A stretch of 64,000 bases of DNA from Bacteroidota bacterium (GTDB lineage Bacteria > Bacteroidota > Bacteroidia > Bacteroidales > Paludibacteraceae), in contig JAFNAV010000002.1 in the NCBI GenBank assembly GCA_017860345.1, positions 27,253 through 91,252 of the forward strand. The letters are read 5' to 3'. The notes under the pieces were generated by a model. It was not told the DNA's origin and made no database searches. It saw only the letters and a program-made list of their open reading frames with translations. This document shows, piece by piece, positions 11,154 to 21,902 of the stretch. The position numbers were made by a program, and so were the translations under genes. Position 1 is the first letter of the stretch, and the number at the start of each line of letters is the position of its first letter.

Positions 11154-12116
11154 TTATAAAAACCTTATACTTTTATATTTGGTAGTACTTTTGGTAAACA
11201 AATACTCAAAACTGTAAGACAATAAAATCTCGTGCGAACCATAGTTCGATGTAATCAGTTTATTTGTTGATATATCTACCGAATAGCCTATACTAAGTCC
11301 ACTTCCAATGTTTACTCCGCCAAGCAGCACTACTGCATCGAGCAACCTGTACGATATCCCTCCCCAGTATTTTTCATCATAATCGATACGTGTGGATAAG
11401 TCACAAGACCATACCGAAAAATCAGTCTTCAGAAGCATTCCGGGTTTTATTGTATATTTCGGATTTGCCATTCTGAGGTTCAATCCCCCTGTGAGATAAC
11501 CCATACCATATTGTGTAAATTCTGTTCTGTCGCCCCAGCGTATCACAGGCTTGTTCAGATGTTTGTACGATAACCCTGCGTACCATTTGTCGGTAGTATA
11601 CATCACACCAAGACTCATATCAAAACTTACTCCTACCACAGAGCTTGTTGGTATTTCGGGATCAGAAGTCAGGTTATGAGCTTCCCCTAAGGTTATCTGA
11701 TGGTTGGCAATACTATCGCCACTAAAGCCGAGACTTACAAAACCAATATCGGTACCTACACTCAGCGTACCGTTTGACAACGGCTTACGAAAGGCATATT
11801 GCAAATGAAATGCCTGATTAGAGAAATACCCGATTTTATCATCGAGAAAGCTTAATCCCAAACCGTGTTGTGTTTTACCTATCCTTATGGGGCTGTTTAA
11901 TGTAAAAGCAGCTGTTGTCCCTGCTCCCGGAAATCCCACCCAGTTCATTCTGTATTGCCCTGTGAGATCTATCATTCCGCTTTGCCCTACCGCCGCAGGA
12001 TTATATGACGGAATATGAAGCATGTACTGGCTCAACTGAGCATCGAACTGACTAAAAGCAGAACCTGTACAAACAGATAGTAACAATATGATAAGCGTTT
12101 TTTTCTTCATGAACAT
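11154..12116 (-). CDS. PorP/SprF family type IX secretion membrane protein
   Basis: signal peptide, FDAQLSQYMLHIPSYNPAAVGQSGMIDLTGQYRMNWVGFPGA motif. Confidence 0.92.
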   Translation of the reverse strand: MFMKKKTLIILLLSVCTGSAFSQFDAQLSQYMLHIPSYNPAAVGQSGMIDLTGQYRMNWVGFPGAGTTAAFTLNSPIRIGKTQHGLGLSFLDDKIGYFSNQAFHLQYAFRKPLSNGTLSVGTDIGFVSLGFSGDSIANHQITLGEAHNLTSDPEIPTSSVVGVSFDMSLGVMYTTDKWYAGLSYKHLNKPVIRWGDRTEFTQYGMGYLTGGLNLRMANPKYTIKPGMLLKTDFSVWSCDLSTRIDYDEKYWGGISYRLLDAVVLLGGVNIGSGLSIGYSVDISTNKLITSNYGSHEILLSYSFEYLFTKSTTKYKSIRFL

Positions 12117-12296
12117 TATAAGACTGTTGTGCTTTTCAGCCTCTAAGTTTTTTACATCTTAAGGTTGCGCTTTAATTCAAACTGCAAAATAATGAAAAAA
12201 TTGTCTTATAAGCATGATTTTTTTATAGAAGAATACTGTTTTTAACTTCAAACAGGCCTTTTTTTAAGACCATGTATAAAAAAAGCTTCAAAAAAA

Positions 12297-12524
12297 TCAA
12301 TATTCTTCCTCGTTAAAGAAGAAATCTTCCTTACTCGGGTAATCCGGCCAGATGTCCTCTATACACTCATATATCTCGCCCTCGTCTTCAATTTCCTGGA
12401 GGTTTTCAATAACTTCGAGTGGGGCTCCTGAGCGTATAGCATAATCAATCAACTCATCTTTCGTTGCCGGCCATGGCGCATCTTCAATCTTTGAAGCTAA
12501 TTCCAAAGTCCAATACATAGTCAA
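12297..12524 (-). CDS. DUF2795-like small acidic protein
   Basis: MYWTLELASKIEDAPWPATKDELIDYAIRSGAPLEVIENLQEI. Confidence 0.75.
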   Translation of the reverse strand: MTMYWTLELASKIEDAPWPATKDELIDYAIRSGAPLEVIENLQEIEDEGEIYECIEDIWPDYPSKEDFFFNEEEY

Positions 12525-12593
12525 ATCAATTATTTAGTAAATTATGGTTATTAAAATTCTTCAATTTTCGTGCAAAAATAGGAATTTTTTTTA

Positions 12594-13145
12594 TTATTCT
12601 CCTTTTTTCCAGAATATTTCTTGCGCACCTTTGTTATTAGTTATATATCTGGAAAGCACAAAAAAGTAGTCCGACAATCTATTTACATACATAACTATTT
12701 GCTCGTCAATACTATATACAGATGAAAGTTCTACAATTCGCCTTTCGGCTCTTCGCGATACAGCTCTGCAAACATGGCAAAGCCCTCCTTCAAAACTTCC
12801 TCCGGGCAAAATGAATTCCCGTAGCTCGGGTAATTGCTCGTTAAGTGCGTCGATATGTTGCTCTACTTCAGCTATATCGTTTTCATAAATTACCGAAGCT
12901 ATGTTAATATCCGTTTTCGATCTGTCGGTTGCAAGATGCGACCCCACGGCAAATAGCCTGTGCTGAATTTTTTGAAGAAAAAGGGCTTCTTCGCCCAATA
13001 TTTCCTGCGAAGCAAGCACCCCGATAAACGAGTTAAGTTCATCCACCGTTCCGTAGGCTTCTATCCGAAGATCACTTTTGGAAACGCGCGTACCACCTAT
13101 GAGTCCTGTTTGTCCCTTATCTCCTGTTTTGGTGTATATTTTCAT
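12594..13145 (-). CDS. PduO-type ATP:cob(I)alamin adenosyltransferase
   Basis: MKIYTKTGDKGQTGLIGGTRVSK, AVSRRAERR. Confidence 0.92.
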   Translation of the reverse strand: MKIYTKTGDKGQTGLIGGTRVSKSDLRIEAYGTVDELNSFIGVLASQEILGEEALFLQKIQHRLFAVGSHLATDRSKTDINIASVIYENDIAEVEQHIDALNEQLPELREFILPGGSFEGGLCHVCRAVSRRAERRIVELSSVYSIDEQIVMYVNRLSDYFFVLSRYITNNKGAQEIFWKKGE

Positions 13146-13166
13146 TTTATTGAAAATGCTATGTAA

Positions 13167-13940
13167 TTAAAAAATAAGTTTATAATGTTTCAAATTCAAA
13201 TCCGGGTTAAAAAACACTATCCCGGAGTGAAACAAATCCATGGTAGATGTTACAGCTGCGTGTTGTTGTATTTCTTTCCACGCCTGCTGCATTCCATCGG
13301 ACCAATGAATGTCGTCGACTACCATAATGGTATTAGCATTGATTTTGTTCAGGCACTGATTAAAATAGTTCATCACAGCGTCGTACCTGTGATTGGCATC
13401 AATGAATATAAAATCGATACTTTCAAAAGTTTCGAGCACAGCATGCAGGTTTTCATCAATATTTCCTTTTACAATGGTTACGTTATCCAGGCCGAGCTGC
13501 CTTAGATTTTCGCCGGCGATATTTGCAATTTCGGGACAACCCTCCATTGTTACACACCGGCTCTGCCGCGCTACCGAGGCAAGATAGGCTGTAGTAATAC
13601 CCAGCGAAGTACCTAATTCCAGAATCGTGGTAGCTTTGGCATAATTCACGATGCGATACAACAATTGCGCATACCGGGCTGGTTTTATAGCCCTTATTGC
13701 AATGTCACTGACGTTACGGGCAGAACTTACTCCCGTTCCAAAGTCGGTTACTGCAATTTTTTTGTCGCTATGAACCAGCAATTTACGAAAATGCTCTATT
13801 CTTTCAAAAATATAATATGAGTTTTTCTCGTAAACTACATATTGTGCAAATTTGTACATATATGGCGAATGAATACCAAAACCCCATGTATGACGTGCCG
13901 TTAGTAAATGTTTGATGTATCTGGTTGCTGTTTTAAACAT
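13167..13940 (-). CDS. class I SAM-dependent methyltransferase
   Basis: ILELGTSLGITTAYLA, FIDANHRYDAV. Confidence 0.85.
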   Translation of the reverse strand: MFKTATRYIKHLLTARHTWGFGIHSPYMYKFAQYVVYEKNSYYIFERIEHFRKLLVHSDKKIAVTDFGTGVSSARNVSDIAIRAIKPARYAQLLYRIVNYAKATTILELGTSLGITTAYLASVARQSRCVTMEGCPEIANIAGENLRQLGLDNVTIVKGNIDENLHAVLETFESIDFIFIDANHRYDAVMNYFNQCLNKINANTIMVVDDIHWSDGMQQAWKEIQQHAAVTSTMDLFHSGIVFFNPDLNLKHYKLIF

Positions 13941-14032
13941 CAGTTATCTCTATAAAAAAACCTAACAAAAGTAGCTAAAAATATCGACTTTTGGCTATGT
14001 TAAGCTATCAATACCCGATTATAGGTATAAAA

Positions 14033-14063
14033 AACCTGATACAGGTTTGTCGTGTATCAGGTT
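14033..14063 (-). terminator. intrinsic terminator for the acyl-CoA synthetase gene
   Basis: 11-bp stem aacctgataca/tgtatcaggtt followed by TTTTTT on minus strand. Confidence 0.8.
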
Positions 14064-14079
14064 CGTATTTTAAATGAAC

Positions 14080-15756
14080 TTAAATAATTTCAATATTTTC
14101 ATTTTTACATATTTCCAGAGCCATTTCGCGTAATTTGAATTTTTGTATTTTACCACTACCGGTAAGCGGATATTCATTAACAAAAAACACGTAACGGGGT
14201 ATTTTATAACGGGCAATCTTATCTTTACAAAAGTCTCTGAGATCTTCGGCTGTAAGGTCGGCTCCGTCGTGAGGAATCACAAACACACCTACATCCTCGC
14301 CATAACGTGGCGAAGTTATGGCTATCACCTGAGCATCTTTTACTCCCGGCATGTGATAAAGAAATTCTTCAATTTCGCGTGGCGAAATATTCTCACCTCC
14401 TCTGATAATCATATCCTTGATGCGACCTGTAATGCGATAATTTCCATCAGGGTCCTTGATACCAAGGTCGCCCGAATGCAGATACCCGTTTTTATCAATA
14501 ACTTCGGCAGTGGCTTGCGGGTTTTTATAATATCCCTTCATTACATTGTAGCCCCTGCAACACATTTCGCCCTGTACGCCGTCGGGGCAATGCTCACCGG
14601 TAACAGGGTCAATCACGGCCACTTCAGTAAACTCGTAATCGCTCCCTACCGTGGTACAGCGGGTTTCAAACGAGTCTTCGAGCCGGGTTTGCGTCATGCC
14701 GGGCGAAGTTTCGGTAAGCCCGTATACACTGGTTATGGTCATAAACATTTTTTCGCTTACCTTACGCATCAGTTCTATAGGACATAGGGCGCCGGCCATA
14801 ATCCCCGTACGCAGCGAACTCATATCAAACATATCGAACATAGGATGGTTGAGCTCGGCAATAAACATGGTAGGTACGCCATACAAAGCCGTACAGCGTT
14901 CTTTGTGAATGGAAGCAAGCGTTATAAGCGGATCAAATTTTTCGACCATCACCTGCGTGCTTCCATGCGTAAGGCAGTTCATTGTGGCCAACACCACTCC
15001 AAAGCAATGAAACAACGGTACGCAAACACAAAGCTTATCGGCCTGCGTAAATTTCATATGTACTCCGGTGAGGTAGCCATTATTAGCTATATTATGGTGC
15101 GACAGCATAACTCCTTTCGGAAAACCGGTAGTACCTGAGGTGTACTGCATATTAACCACATCGTGGCAATTTACAGTGCTTTTGATGGCATTCAGCTCAT
15201 CATCCGGTTTATTGCTGCCAAGCAACAGCATCTCGGCCGTATTGTACATGCCGCGATGTTTCTCCTGACCGATATAAATCACGTTTTTTAATTGTGGAAA
15301 ACGTGCAGACTCCAGCTTGCCGCGCTGCGTGGTTTTGAGTTCGGGCACCAGCAAATTTATAGTTTCAATATAGTCGTTGCCAGGCACACCGTCGGTAAGG
15401 CAAAGCGTGTGCATATCCGAGTTTTCGACCACAAAAGCCAGTTCGTGCGATTTATAGTTGGTATTAACCGTAACAGCCACCGCACCTATCTTGGCACAAG
15501 CGTAGAGAAACGTAAGCCAATCGGGTACATTTTGCGCCCATATCCCTACATGCGTGCCTTTGGTTACGCCTACAGCCAGCAACCCTTTAGCCATATTATC
15601 AACACGGATATTGAATGCCGACCAGGTAAACCGTAAATTTCGGTCGGAATAAACTATATATTCGTGATTGGGAGTCTCAGCTGCCCAATGCTCCAACCAA
15701 TCACCCAAAGTTCTGTCAAACAACTGCATATTACACTGATTTTGACCGGTTAACAC
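14080..15756 (-). CDS. AMP-binding acyl-CoA synthetase/ligase
   Basis: [48 protein letters not shown]. Confidence 0.92.
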   Translation of the reverse strand: MLTGQNQCNMQLFDRTLGDWLEHWAAETPNHEYIVYSDRNLRFTWSAFNIRVDNMAKGLLAVGVTKGTHVGIWAQNVPDWLTFLYACAKIGAVAVTVNTNYKSHELAFVVENSDMHTLCLTDGVPGNDYIETINLLVPELKTTQRGKLESARFPQLKNVIYIGQEKHRGMYNTAEMLLLGSNKPDDELNAIKSTVNCHDVVNMQYTSGTTGFPKGVMLSHHNIANNGYLTGVHMKFTQADKLCVCVPLFHCFGVVLATMNCLTHGSTQVMVEKFDPLITLASIHKERCTALYGVPTMFIAELNHPMFDMFDMSSLRTGIMAGALCPIELMRKVSEKMFMTITSVYGLTETSPGMTQTRLEDSFETRCTTVGSDYEFTEVAVIDPVTGEHCPDGVQGEMCCRGYNVMKGYYKNPQATAEVIDKNGYLHSGDLGIKDPDGNYRITGRIKDMIIRGGENISPREIEEFLYHMPGVKDAQVIAITSPRYGEDVGVFVIPHDGADLTAEDLRDFCKDKIARYKIPRYVFFVNEYPLTGSGKIQKFKLREMALEICKNENIEII

Positions 15757-15816
15757 ACTATTTGTATAACCGGAAAATTAATTTTTATAAAAACAGAAAA
15801 TCTTTAATGGAAATAA

Positions 15817-16389
15817 TTATACCGGAGTATATACCACAGCCAGTATTTTTGCCGGCCGACCGTCGACAGCGCTCACGAGGTGATCTACAATAGAATCATA
15901 ATAAATACTTTCGCCCTGATTCAGCACAATACTTTCTTTGCCATAAATAACACTTACCGACCCTTCAAGCACGTAAATAAACTCTTCGCCTTCGTGCGAA
16001 GACAAAAGAGGCTCATGTTCTTTCGACGGATTAATGTTGATTACAAAGGGTTCCATGTGTCGTCCGGTTTTGTTGCCGGCCAACGAGAAGAAGTCCAGAT
16101 GAGAATTGGCATCGGATAGCTGACTCGAAAAAGTTGCGGGAGCTGTCTGCTCGGTTACACGATGAACAACGGGTCCGAGCTGATCAGAGTCATCAAGAAA
16201 AGTGCCGAGTCGGACTCCAAGCGCCCGGGCTATTTTGATAACTGGCGAAAGCGACGGTACCACCGGACTTGTAAGGATAAAATCAATTTGCGCGACTGTG
16301 AGTCCTGCACGCTCTGCGAGCTCAGGTACACTCATATTTTTGGCGCTTAATAAAGCCTGAATTTTTTCAGCTACGATGTTGTTTTGCAT
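15817..16389 (-). CDS. XRE-family HTH regulator with C-terminal cupin domain
   Basis: N-terminal HTH (MSVPELAERAGLTVAQIDFIL), cupin HEGEEFIYVLEGSVSV. Confidence 0.88.
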   Translation of the reverse strand: MQNNIVAEKIQALLSAKNMSVPELAERAGLTVAQIDFILTSPVVPSLSPVIKIARALGVRLGTFLDDSDQLGPVVHRVTEQTAPATFSSQLSDANSHLDFFSLAGNKTGRHMEPFVININPSKEHEPLLSSHEGEEFIYVLEGSVSVIYGKESIVLNQGESIYYDSIVDHLVSAVDGRPAKILAVVYTPV

Positions 16390-16531
16390 GGGCTATTTTT
16401 TTACAATAGAACTTTTGTACATTAATCGTTAATAGTCTTTTTTTTCCGATGGCTCATAAACAGTGGGGAATCACTGGCTCAAAACCGGAAAACTGCCGCA
16501 AAAATAAAAAATAAATTTTGCATAAAAACAG

Positions 16532-16567
16532 ATAAAGGTTGAAAATTCTTATTTTTTCAACCTTTAT
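16532..16567 (-). terminator. terminator stem-loop after S41 peptidase gene
   Basis: ataaaggttgaa/ttcaacctttat inverted repeat. Confidence 0.65.
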
Positions 16568-16599
16568 ACTAATAATATTTTACATATTTGCCTTATCTA

Positions 16600-18258
16600 C
16601 TACTTTTTAATAAGAATTTTTGCAAATTCGTCAACATCAGCCATTTTAGCAAGTGCAGTTTTCAAATCCTGATCATTGCGCAATGAAAATTCTATTTCAC
16701 CTTTCTGAAAATAGTATCGTTTGATAATTTCATTGCTAAGCAGCTCTGCAATATCTTTCTTATAATCAAGCAAATTTTTATCAATATCCGGGTTGAGTTT
16801 AGCTTTCAGGGCTGCCAGCTCTGCTTTGGCCGTTTCGCTAAGCCCCTCGGCTTCGGCTACTTCTTCCAACTGGTTAAAGTATTTCTGAGTTTGGGTAGTG
16901 TAAGCAAATTTCACTTCTTTAAGATAATCAACAAAAGCCTTAAAATCGGCATCACTTAAATTGAAAGCTTGCGGTTTTTCAATAGTGGCATGCGCAGTTT
17001 TGTAGCGGGTAGCAAAGTCAAAATAATGATTTTGAAGAAAAATATAGTAAGCGATATTTATTTTTCGGTCGTCGGTAGTAACAATATCAGGTACTATACC
17101 TCCACCGTCGCGCACTTTACGCCCGTTGCGGGTGGTAAATTCGGTGGTGAGACTATCAGGTACCCGGCCTATGCTACCGTCTTCGTTCCTGTGACTATAG
17201 TCGATAGCCTGAATACAACGTCCGCTCGGGATATAATACTTTGCAGTAGTGATCTTTAAGTGTCCGCCATAACCCACAGGTCTTATATTCTGTACAAGTC
17301 CTTTCCCGAAAGTTCGCTCGCCAATTACCACGCCCCGGTCGATATCCTGAATGGCTCCGGCCAAAATTTCGGAAGCCGATGCCGAACCCCGGTTCACTAA
17401 AACAGTGAGCTTCATCTTAGGAAACAAAGGCTCTGTAGGAGTACGGTATGTGCGGGCAGCCAAAAAGTTTTTTCCTTTGGTGGTTACCACTTCGGTGCCT
17501 TTGGGCATAAAGTAGCCTGCTATCTTTACAGCCTCGTCCACCAATCCGCCACCGTTATTTCTGAGGTCGATAATCAATGATTCAATGCCATTTTTATGTA
17601 CCATTTCATTCACTGCATTTTTAAGCTCATTGGCCGATTTGTCGGTAAAATCCGTTAACAGCACATATCCTGTTTTGTCGGCCACAACAGCCGAATAGGC
17701 TACCGGATTTACCTGTATTCTTTCGCGCAAAAATGTTTTCTCTATCAGTTTTTTCTCGCCAAAGCGCTGTAGTTTGAGTTTTATCTGCGTATTAGGAGCT
17801 CCTTTGAGCATACTGCTTACCCGGCTTACATCCATTCCTTTAGTCTGTTTTCCGTCTACCTCCACGATTATATCTCCGGCACGAATATCGGCACGCTGCG
17901 CCGGCATACCCTCATAAGGATCTGAAATACAAATATCGTTACCTTTTTTCATGATTACAGCTCCAATACCCGCATATTCGCCCGTGGTCAGAAATGTCAG
18001 CTCATCTGTCTCTTCTTCGGGCATGTACACTGTGTAAGGATCGAGCTTTGAGAGCATCTCATCCACAGCACTTTTCATCATTTTATCGTAATTGAGAGAG
18101 TCAACGTAAAATGCGTCAAGCTCTCTGAGTACGGAGTTGAATATGGTTTGGTTTTTGCTTATGCGAAATGTTTTCTGCGAAGGTTTATCAGTAAAAGAAA
18201 AAACAGACTGAGAAATCAATACAGCACAACTAACTACTACAACAAAGATTTTTTTCAT
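16600..18258 (-). CDS. S41-family C-terminal processing peptidase (PDZ)
   Basis: PDZ region, NRGSASASEILAGAIQD catalytic Ser, GERTFGKGLVQ catalytic Lys. Confidence 0.92.
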   Translation of the reverse strand: MKKIFVVVVSCAVLISQSVFSFTDKPSQKTFRISKNQTIFNSVLRELDAFYVDSLNYDKMMKSAVDEMLSKLDPYTVYMPEEETDELTFLTTGEYAGIGAVIMKKGNDICISDPYEGMPAQRADIRAGDIIVEVDGKQTKGMDVSRVSSMLKGAPNTQIKLKLQRFGEKKLIEKTFLRERIQVNPVAYSAVVADKTGYVLLTDFTDKSANELKNAVNEMVHKNGIESLIIDLRNNGGGLVDEAVKIAGYFMPKGTEVVTTKGKNFLAARTYRTPTEPLFPKMKLTVLVNRGSASASEILAGAIQDIDRGVVIGERTFGKGLVQNIRPVGYGGHLKITTAKYYIPSGRCIQAIDYSHRNEDGSIGRVPDSLTTEFTTRNGRKVRDGGGIVPDIVTTDDRKINIAYYIFLQNHYFDFATRYKTAHATIEKPQAFNLSDADFKAFVDYLKEVKFAYTTQTQKYFNQLEEVAEAEGLSETAKAELAALKAKLNPDIDKNLLDYKKDIAELLSNEIIKRYYFQKGEIEFSLRNDQDLKTALAKMADVDEFAKILIKK

Positions 18259-18339
18259 TCAAAAATTTTTTTAAATAAATTATATGGCAACGCGCAAAGC
18301 TTTCAGCAGATTGTTGCTTAAAGCCTGTTGCTACCAAAG

Positions 18340-18792
18340 CTATATTTTTACATTCGGTGGCAAGAAACCTGAAATATCTTTACCATACGACATAAGATCG
18401 CGTGCTACTGTGGAGGAAATATGGGCATAAGCCGCTTCGGTAAACAAAATTACCGTTTCGATACCGGACAATATCCGGTTGGTATCGGCTATGGTGCGCT
18501 CGTACTCAAAATCGCCAACTGAGCGCAAACCACGCAACACAAAATGCGCATCTACAGAGTTGGCAAAATCAATGGTAAGACTGTTGTAAGCCATCACAAC
18601 AACCCTGGGTTCGTTAACAAACGCTTGCTTTATCATATCAATTCGTTTCTCAACAGTAAACAAAGTTTTTTTCGACTGATTGGTACCTATACCAATAATT
18701 ATCTCGTCGAACATGCCCAACCCACGCTGCACTATGCTATAATGCCCTATTGTAAAAGGATCAAATGAACCCGGAAATACCGCACGCTTCAT
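18340..18792 (-). CDS. coaD: phosphopantetheine adenylyltransferase
   Basis: AVFPGSFDPFTIGHYSIV, RGLRSVGDFEYE, SSTVARDL. Confidence 0.95.
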   Translation of the reverse strand: MKRAVFPGSFDPFTIGHYSIVQRGLGMFDEIIIGIGTNQSKKTLFTVEKRIDMIKQAFVNEPRVVVMAYNSLTIDFANSVDAHFVLRGLRSVGDFEYERTIADTNRILSGIETVILFTEAAYAHISSTVARDLMSYGKDISGFLPPNVKI

Positions 18793-19015
18793 CTTGTATG
18801 TCGTATTTATATTTTTATTTCAATTGTTTATGTAAACAGTCCCGCTTTTGATAATCGACTACGGCGGTAAGTAATTACAACTTCAGAAATTTAATACAAA
18901 GATAGATAATTTAAAATTCAAAGAATAAATATCTCAATTATGTTTTATTTTTTTAGATGTTTGACAAAATATAAACTAACTTTGTAATTAGAAATTTTAA
19001 CTGATTTATTGTTCC

Positions 19016-19936
19016 ATGATTAAAAAGAATTTAATAGCTTTTGTGCTGTTTGTTACAGCCTTACCGTTAATGGCTATAGAGCCAACCGAGTCCTTACCTA
19101 TTCCTTCGGAAGTACAGTTTGCTTCACAAACCATATCGCTCGACCGATACGACATGCGCGAACGTTACGACCGCGAACAGATAGCCATCACTTTCCAACA
19201 CTCGCTGAGCCTGCTTATTATCAAAAGAGCCAACCGGTATTTTCCTATCATCGAACCTATATTAAAGGCCAATGGCATTCCCGACGATTTCAAGTATCTG
19301 GCTGTGATTGAGAGCAATCTTGACCTGCGTGCACTATCGCCGGTACAAGCCGCCGGACTATGGCAGCTGATGCCCAAAACGGCTGAGCAATTCGGCCTTG
19401 AAGTGAACAACGAGGTTGACGAACGTTACCATATTGCGAAAGCCACCGAAGCGGCTTGCAAATATCTGAAAAGTGCTTTTAATAAATACAAAAGCTGGAC
19501 ATCGGCCGCTATATCATACAATGCAGGCATGGGGAAAATTTCGTCGGAACTTACAAAACAACAGGTGGAAGATGCACTCGACATGCTGCTGACTTCGGAA
19601 AGCAGCCGATACTTTTTCCGCATTCTGGCCATGAAACAGTTCCTCGAAAATCCGGCTCATTTCGGCTACAAAATTCATAAAAATGATTTTTATCAGAACA
19701 TCAATACACAGCCGGTTTTGATAACCGACTCGGTAGGCGACTGGACTATCTGGGCTGCGAAATACGGAATCAGTTATGCCCAGCTAAAAGATTTCAATAT
19801 ATGGTTGCGCGACAGAAAGCTTACCAACATAAAAAAGAAATCATATATCATTGATGTGCCTGTTAAGGAAGATTTGAGCTTTAAAACGGCTAAAATAAAA
19901 ATTCATCCTACCTTATTTAATGATAAACTTTTCTGA
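19016..19936 (+). CDS. lytic transglycosylase (SLT domain, MltD-like)
   Basis: IPDDFKYLAVIESNLDLRALSPVQAAGLWQLMPKTAEQFGL. Confidence 0.9.
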   Translation: MIKKNLIAFVLFVTALPLMAIEPTESLPIPSEVQFASQTISLDRYDMRERYDREQIAITFQHSLSLLIIKRANRYFPIIEPILKANGIPDDFKYLAVIESNLDLRALSPVQAAGLWQLMPKTAEQFGLEVNNEVDERYHIAKATEAACKYLKSAFNKYKSWTSAAISYNAGMGKISSELTKQQVEDALDMLLTSESSRYFFRILAMKQFLENPAHFGYKIHKNDFYQNINTQPVLITDSVGDWTIWAAKYGISYAQLKDFNIWLRDRKLTNIKKKSYIIDVPVKEDLSFKTAKIKIHPTLFNDKLF

Positions 19937-19970
19937 TTTTCGGTCCTACAATTAAGAGTTTGACAACAAT

Positions 19971-20054
19971 GGCATGGAGCTCGCATCCTTATAGCTATCG
20001 GGATACGGGTTTCACGCGGACAACTAATAAAAAATTAAAATGAACGCATGAAAG
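19971..20054. repeat. interspersed hairpin element, copy 1
   Basis: catggagctcgcatcc-ttatagctatc-gggatacgggtttcacgcgg hairpin plus tail ending gaacgcatgaaa; second copy at 56456-56530. Confidence 0.65.
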
Positions 20055-20776
20055 CGATGATATTTGCCGCAGGCTTAGGCACAAGGCTCAAACCACTTAC
20101 CGACTCGGTACCAAAGGCTCTGATTCCAGTTGCGGGCAAGCCTTTGCTACAGCACATTATCGGCAAACTGATTCAATCCGGATTCGACGAAATTATTGTA
20201 AACGTGCATCATTTCCCGGATATGATTATTCAGTTCTTGAAAGATAACCACAATTTTGGAGTACGTATTGAGGTGTCGGACGAGCGCGACTTGCTGCTCG
20301 ATACAGGCGGTGGCATACGCAAAGCTGCTCATTTTTTTGATGATGGAAAGCCTTTTCTGGTGCACAATGTCGACATTTTATCGAACCTGAACCTGAACGA
20401 GTTATACAACCATCACATCCGGTACAACGCACTCGCCACCCTTACGGTAAGTCACCGAGATACATTTCGCTATCTGCTTTTTGATAATAATATGCAACTT
20501 AAAGGCTGGATTAATGAAAAAACCGGAGACACAAAACCAAAAGGGTTTAGTTATTCGGGCGAATATAACAAACTGGCTTTTTCAGGCATTCAGATACTTT
20601 CGCCAGATATTTTTGAACTGATGGCCGGATACGAGGCTAAATTTCCGATTATGGATTTTTATCTTGAAAATGCCTGCAATCAGGCTATCTCAGGATTTAT
20701 TCCTGACAACTATCGAATGATAGACGTAGGTAAACTGGACGTTTTGGATGAGGCCGAAAAGTTTGTAAACCTCTAA
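20048..20776 (+). CDS. nucleotidyltransferase (sugar-1-phosphate NTP transferase family)
   Basis: MKAMIFAAGLGTRLKPLTDSVPKALIPVAGKPLLQ. Confidence 0.92.
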   Translation: MKAMIFAAGLGTRLKPLTDSVPKALIPVAGKPLLQHIIGKLIQSGFDEIIVNVHHFPDMIIQFLKDNHNFGVRIEVSDERDLLLDTGGGIRKAAHFFDDGKPFLVHNVDILSNLNLNELYNHHIRYNALATLTVSHRDTFRYLLFDNNMQLKGWINEKTGDTKPKGFSYSGEYNKLAFSGIQILSPDIFELMAGYEAKFPIMDFYLENACNQAISGFIPDNYRMIDVGKLDVLDEAEKFVNL

Positions 20777-20786
20777 AAAAAATCAA

Positions 20787-20820
20787 CTGGCTGCAAGTAG
20801 CCCAAAGGCATTGCAACCAG
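20787..20820. terminator. stem-loop between convergent genes
   Basis: ctggctgcaa/ttgcaaccag, followed by A/T-rich sequence. Confidence 0.5.
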
Positions 20821-20852
20821 CTGAAAAAAGTTTCTCCGAAAAAAAAAATCAC

Positions 20853-21902
20853 TTATAGCACAAGCTTAATTTTTACCGGCATACCGGTCCGCAACGATTC
20901 GTCCATGGCCTGCATCACAGCCACTGTACCCATTCCTTCACGCAAATCAGGATAAGCAGTTTGATTGTTATCCAGACAATCGGCAAAGTACTCGTAGTAG
21001 TTCTGGTACTCACCAGCATGGTGCGATTTCCCTTCGAAGCGAAAAAAATGCTTCAACTTATGATCAAAAGTAATTAGTTTTTCCTCGCCGGTTCGGGTGG
21101 TGATAGCGTAACGCAAATCCATATAATCGGCCTGACTACAGCCTTCGGTACCGCGCAAAATACAACTCATCTCACTATCGCGCATGGTTGGCTGTACCGG
21201 ACCCGAATATACACCACTAATGCGGGCAATACGTCCGTCAGCTGCTTTCAGAATAAAGTGCATCGTATCCTCATTTTTCAGTCCGCCGGCTTTGCCATTG
21301 GGGCTTAACATGCCATAACCCATTACTTCAGTAATGTCGGGCAAATACCAACGCACCAAATCCACCGGATGACTTAAGCCTCCATAGAGCCATTTGAACG
21401 AGTTTTCGAGCGACCAGCCTTTTCCCAGAAACCAGCGATGATCGGCATGATAATACGCCTCAACTGTAACAAGCTCTCCCACTTCGCCCGATTCGAAATC
21501 GGCACGCTGACGTTTCATCGGCTCAAAAAAACGGCTACTTTGTCCTACAAAAACCCGTTTCTCCGATTTCTCGCTCAGGGCAAGCAGCTCGGCAGCACGG
21601 CCTAAATCATCAATAAGCGGCTTGGTGCAAACCACATGCTTTCCGGCCTTCAACGCCATGGCTATGTGGTCGGCATGAAACTTATCGGGGGTGTAAATGC
21701 CAATAACATCAATATCGGGGTCGTTCAGTAAATCTTCGTAACGGGTGGTATAATTATGAAAATCGAACTCTTTAGCCCTTTGGCGACAGAGATTTTCGTT
21801 TAAATCGCATATTTTTCTCAACTCCCAACGGGAGCTTTGAAGAGCCGCCGACATGGTGCTACGCCCTTCGCCTAAACCCAAAATTCCAAGTCTGTAAATC
21901 AT
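20853..21902 (-). CDS. Gfo/Idh/MocA family oxidoreductase
   Basis: LGILGLGEGRS, YTPDKFHADHIAMALKAGKHVVCTKPL. Confidence 0.9.
   Translation of the reverse strand: MIYRLGILGLGEGRSTMSAALQSSRWELRKICDLNENLCRQRAKEFDFHNYTTRYEDLLNDPDIDVIGIYTPDKFHADHIAMALKAGKHVVCTKPLIDDLGRAAELLALSEKSEKRVFVGQSSRFFEPMKRQRADFESGEVGELVTVEAYYHADHRWFLGKGWSLENSFKWLYGGLSHPVDLVRWYLPDITEVMGYGMLSPNGKAGGLKNEDTMHFILKAADGRIARISGVYSGPVQPTMRDSEMSCILRGTEGCSQADYMDLRYAITTRTGEEKLITFDHKLKHFFRFEGKSHHAGEYQNYYEYFADCLDNNQTAYPDLREGMGTVAVMQAMDESLRTGMPVKIKLVL

Noticed and set aside
14143-15636. Long plus-strand ORFs (14143-14787, 15292-15636) opposite the acyl-CoA synthetase
   Set aside because: The minus-strand gene carries all conserved ligase motifs; the plus ORFs are shadow frames.
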